Shown here: piece after piece, positions 61,207 through 64,000 of the stretch
Position numbering within the stretch: the first letter of the stretch is position 1
Layout of the letters: every line of letters starts with the position of its first letter
Source of the DNA: Cupriavidus numazuensis
GTDB lineage: Bacteria > Pseudomonadota > Gammaproteobacteria > Burkholderiales > Burkholderiaceae
Direction: 5' to 3'
Length of the DNA stretch: 64,000 nucleotides
Assembly: GCF_905397435.1 (NCBI RefSeq)
Contig: NZ_CAJPVI010000037.1
Span: 1 to 64,000, forward strand
Notes under the pieces: generated by a model
The model's database searches: none
Told to the model about the DNA's origin: nothing
The model's input: the letters and a program-made list of their open reading frames with translations, nothing else
Made by a program: the position numbers and the translations under genes

Positions 61207-62232
61207 TCAGGACTTGTCCTTCGGCGGGAACATCGCACGTGGCATGGTGCAGTGGATGCCCTGCGTGCCGTCGACGACCTGCGTCACGCCAAAATCAGCT
61301 GACACGCTCAGCAGGGAATAGGCGTCATCGCGCGACAGGCCCTGCTGTTCAGTCAGCAGCCGGATCATGTCGCGGGCCGCATTCTTGCCGGCCTCGTCCA
61401 GGTCTTCATGGAAGCCATGCACCACCCAGCAGTCCGACGTCTCCAGCAGCGGCGACGGGAAGTGGAAGTCCTTGCGCAAGACCACCTGGAACAGCACGTT
61501 CAGCGACGCTTCGATTGCCGTGCCGCTGACCTCGCCGTCGCCCTGCGAAATATGCGGATCGCCGATCGAGAACAGCGCGCCATCGACCTGGACCGGGTAG
61601 TACATGGTGGCGCCAGCGCCTATGCGCCAGTTGTCGATATTGCCGCCATGCAAGCCTGGCTCAACCGTACTGACGCGCCCTGCCGCGTCGGGTGCGACAC
61701 CGGCCGTGCCAAGATGCGGCCGCACGGGCACGCGGACACCAGCGAGCGCAGGCTGCCGGCAACATTCACGATCATCGACGACTTTGCCGGGGACCGTCAG
61801 CTTGCCGGGATAATCGTAGGCGTACAGCGCGTGCGCCGTGTTCGAGCGCTGGTCGAGCTCATAGATGGTGACCCGTTCCTTCTCGAATTCCTTGTAGAGC
61901 TGGCCCCAGTGCGCTGCCACGTTGGCGCCGAAGCGAAAGCGCGGGATCATCTGGAGATAGCGGACCTCCAGCACGTCACCGGGCTTTGCGTCCTCGATGT
62001 AGATCGGCCCGGTCATGATATGGACGCCCGGATGGCGATCGTCATGGGGAACCTTGCGGTAGATCTCGCGGATGGCGTCATCCATCATCAGGTCGGGCGC
62101 GTCCCCTGCGTGGTGGGTCACCGCCTCGGCCCGGATGAAGTCACCGCTTTTCACGGTCAGGGCGGGCGCCTTGGTGGCATCGAAGTAGCCCCAGTGGATC
62201 GTCTCGGGGCGCGCGGGAAGGTCGTGCAGCAT
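61207..62232 (-). CDS. Acetamidase/formamidase family enzyme
   Basis: 341 residues from ATG 62232, with GGAGA just upstream. Family blocks: IHWGYFDATKAPALTVKSGD, GPIYIEDAKPGDVLEVRYLQ, GGNIDNWRIGAGATMYYPVQ, DGALFSIGDPHISQGDGEVS and SLLSVSADFGVTQVVDGTQG. These amidohydrolases (FmdA/AmdA) release ammonia from short amides such as formamide or acetamide; the exact substrate is not readable. It is the first gene of a four-gene cluster with two XapX proteins and the AraC-amidase fusion, whose amidase half resembles it block by block. Confidence 0.92.
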   Translation of the reverse strand: MLHDLPARPETIHWGYFDATKAPALTVKSGDFIRAEAVTHHAGDAPDLMMDDAIREIYRKVPHDDRHPGVHIMTGPIYIEDAKPGDVLEVRYLQMIPRFRFGANVAAHWGQLYKEFEKERVTIYELDQRSNTAHALYAYDYPGKLTVPGKVVDDRECCRQPALAGVRVPVRPHLGTAGVAPDAAGRVSTVEPGLHGGNIDNWRIGAGATMYYPVQVDGALFSIGDPHISQGDGEVSGTAIEASLNVLFQVVLRKDFHFPSPLLETSDCWVVHGFHEDLDEAGKNAARDMIRLLTEQQGLSRDDAYSLLSVSADFGVTQVVDGTQGIHCTMPRAMFPPKDKS

Positions 62233-63198
62233 GCTGTCTCCTGGAAATTTTTGTGCGACCGCACCCGCAGCCATCCACTAGGTGAACGGCTGTCGTCGCG
62301 CTGGGAGAGCGGAAGTGCGGTGATGCGTGGTACCGATGAATCGCCGGAATTCAGTCCGGCGACGCATGTCCCGGCAAGAAGCCCCGGGTACCGTGCTGCA
62401 TGTTTCTCGCGCCACACGGTGGTTCCATACTAGAAACTCAGCCCGCCGGACCCGTAGGGCGATACACCCCAAACTCTTGTGTTGTCGCGTACTAGGGTAA
62501 ACCTGCGCGGCTTCCGCGCGCCTGCTGCATTGCCCATGTGCAGCAGCTCGCGTTGATGGCGCGGCTCCGACATTGCAGTCCCAGTCGACGCTTGCAGATA
62601 ATGCGGCTCGACGGCCGCGTGTAGGTGAACTCCTGGTCGACCATGCACAGTTCAGCCGTCGCAATGTCGTTCCGGAGCATTGCGGTACAGGTCATCAGGC
62701 CAGGCACGATGGCGCCAGCGCGGCAAAGCAGGGCCGATTCGCACGAAGATGAACAGGGGAATCCGACATATAAGTCGTTATACGGCGTATTTGTCGAACA
62801 AGAGCGCCCCACTTCCCGAGGAACATGCTGGTGCGAATGGATCGCCGTGCATGGCTCCGCAGGCCGTGGGGCATTTCGATACCAGAACGACGCAAGGACT
62901 TCTGAATACGGTCGGCTGCTCAACCCTCCTGCTCAGTTCGAAGCTGACCAAGAGGGCAACAAGCTCAGGCCTTCAGGGCGAGGAAGTTTGGCAAGCGCGG
63001 ACTTTAGGCTTTTGCGCGGTCACGCATGACGGCATGTGAAAGACAGCGTGCGCATGTTGGGACGCGCAGGCGGCGTAGCGCCGCACTGTTATGGAGGGGT
63101 CGGCTGCCCGGCTTGCCGCGCAATGCATTGCGTAGCGCCGGAAGCGCGTCGGTACCGTTCAGGCGCAACCGCGTGCGGGCATGAGTAACGTGGCCCGC
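62233..63198. other. Gene-poor gap of about 970 bp
   Basis: I see no convincing gene. Several short frames exist on both strands, none with a ribosome binding site plus recognisable domain. A minus-strand stretch near 62600-62700 (AMLRNDIATAELCMVDQEFT) faintly resembles the end of a GntR FCD domain and could be old gene debris. The part next to 62232 must hold the promoter of the amidase cluster. Confidence 0.4.
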
Positions 63199-63591
63199 TC
63201 AGGCCCCGTCGAGGAACGGGCTGCGTTGGCCAAGGCGGGTGCCGAGCGCATCAGGCGCCAGGCCCATGCTGGCCGGATCGATGCCCTGGCCCGGGCTGCC
63301 GGCGACGGTCGGGTCGACCGGTGCGGGCGCCATGCCCGGCTGGCTCGGCTGTGCAGCGGTCTGAGCATAAGTATTGCCGCCGGCGGGCATGGCTCCGGCT
63401 GCCGGGTTGGTTGCCGCCGGTGCGGCCTGGATTGCCTGTGCGCCTTGCATCGGCTGGGCTGCAGGCGCTGCCGGCTGGATGGATTGCATCGGCTGAGTCG
63501 GCTGAATGGGCTGGACCTGCTGCGCGAACAGTGGGTACGACGCGAGCATCGCGCCAGCCATCAACAGGGATTTCGCCAGATGTTGCTTCAT
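63199..63591 (-). CDS. Pro/Gln/Ala-rich secreted protein
   Basis: 130 residues from ATG 63591, preceded by GGAGG. A clear signal peptide (KQHLAKSLLMAGAMLASYPL, cleavage at LFAQQ) is followed by a low-complexity region with QP-x-QP steps (QQVQPIQPTQPMQSIQP) and Ala/Pro/Gly-rich sequence, ending LGTRLGQRSPFLDGA. No family is recognised. It is probably disordered, in the periplasm or outside the cell. Start signal and codon use support a real gene. Confidence 0.65.
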   Translation of the reverse strand: MKQHLAKSLLMAGAMLASYPLFAQQVQPIQPTQPMQSIQPAAPAAQPMQGAQAIQAAPAATNPAAGAMPAGGNTYAQTAAQPSQPGMAPAPVDPTVAGSPGQGIDPASMGLAPDALGTRLGQRSPFLDGA

Positions 63592-63922
63592 TCGATTACC
63601 TCCTGGAATGCCTACAGGCATGGGAGTCATCACTGTAGCGGCGCGACGCATGACATTCTGTTCGATTTTGCAACGGGCATTTACGAGGCTTGCCATCGGG
63701 TAAATGAGGCGTTATTCGCGGGCGCAACGCGAGACCATGGTTGCAGGCAAAGAGTTCCTACGAAGTGAGGCGTTGCGATGCATGCCAGACGCCGGCGCTC
63801 ACCTCCCGCAACCGAGAGAGGGGAGAAATGCGGCGCACGTGGAAGCTTCGATCACAGTTGCACAGCCTCAGCATTAGTGGATATATTCTCATCACGATGG
63901 ACTCCCTCGGGGGAGACTCTCC
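63592..63922. other. Non-coding gap
   Basis: 331 bases between divergent genes, without a gene-like frame that has a start signal. It should hold the promoters of the secreted protein at 63591 and of the frame starting at 63923. Confidence 0.4.
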
Positions 63923-64000
63923 ATGAGCGTATACGTTGCACGAAATCGAGCCAGCGCGATCGAGCACATCAGTTCGCATGCGGGAGGTACGGTTGACCTG
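63923..64000 (+). CDS. Start of an unidentified gene, cut by the window edge
   Basis: ATG 63923 has GGGGGAGA 6 bases upstream and opens a frame of 26 residues, beginning MSVYVARNRASAIEHISSHA, that is still open at the window end. Too short to identify. Confidence 0.4.
   Translation, partial: MSVYVARNRASAIEHISSHAGGTVDL

Noticed and set aside
62625..63029. 134-residue plus-strand frame in the gap before the secreted protein
   Set aside because: No ribosome binding site, no domain and Arg/Ser-rich composition; a minus-strand hint of a GntR FCD end in the same place is too weak to call.

Overview
The window looks like chromosome or chromid DNA of a soil/water betaproteobacterium of the Cupriavidus type. 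The evidence is the high GC content, three intact Bug-type (tripartite tricarboxylate) solute-binding proteins plus one broken copy, the many acyl-CoA dehydrogenases, the 16-strand-type porins and the MalT-like (LAL) LuxR regulators. I saw no rRNA, tRNA or CRISPR array. Gene calls come from translation and motif reading only; no database search was run.

Layout. (1) 0-2.5 kb: edge genes (HD-domain protein, GNAT acetyltransferase), then debris: an IS1182-like transposase tail beside the 3' part of a LuxR regulator. (2) 2.6-9.0 kb: two tandem IclR regulators divergent from a four-gene operon (acyl-CoA dehydrogenase, Bug protein, acyl-CoA dehydrogenase, type III CoA transferase). (3) 9.2-14.4 kb: an odd BvgA-like regulator with a dead receiver and a PAS/kinase-like tail, a DUF1269 protein, and a secreted protein broken by a 7-base duplication. 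(4) 14.4-21.8 kb: a molybdenum-linked cluster around a metal-free NAD-formate dehydrogenase, with DUF2325, LysR, a small sulfite-oxidase-fold lipoprotein, NifQ, a ModE DNA-binding domain without its Mo-binding half, a second LysR, a second sulfite-oxidase-fold protein and a two-domain molbindin. Three ModE-box-like dyads sit in the three promoter regions.

(5) 22.0-54.8 kb: a 33-kb catabolic island. It holds a PimC/PimD-type acyl-CoA dehydrogenase pair with an aldehyde dehydrogenase; a Bug protein with an SdsA-like alkyl sulfatase; a 13-gene minus-strand operon (alpha-methylacyl-CoA racemase-like gene, thiolases with a DUF35 protein, SDRs, enoyl-CoA hydratase, acyl-CoA dehydrogenases, two acyl-CoA ligases, GMC alcohol oxidase/dehydrogenase, thioesterase); a 7-gene plus-strand operon (Bug, hydratase, dehydrogenase, thiolase, MaoC pair, SDR); a MalT-like LuxR regulator; and a porin. 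A 19-bp motif close to CCCCCCTAACTCCGGTGGG precedes six of these transcription units, so the island appears to be one regulon. The gene content suggests uptake and beta-oxidation of a branched aliphatic acid, alcohol or alkyl sulfate.

(6) 54.8-64 kb: the second copy of a ~750-bp non-coding repeat with inverted ends, a DUF4139 protein, a deletion scar joining the 3' parts of a porin gene and a Bug gene, an amidase cluster (acetamidase/formamidase, two XapX membrane proteins, and one reading frame that fuses an AraC regulator to a second acetamidase/formamidase), a Pro/Gln-rich secreted protein, and the start of a gene that leaves the window.
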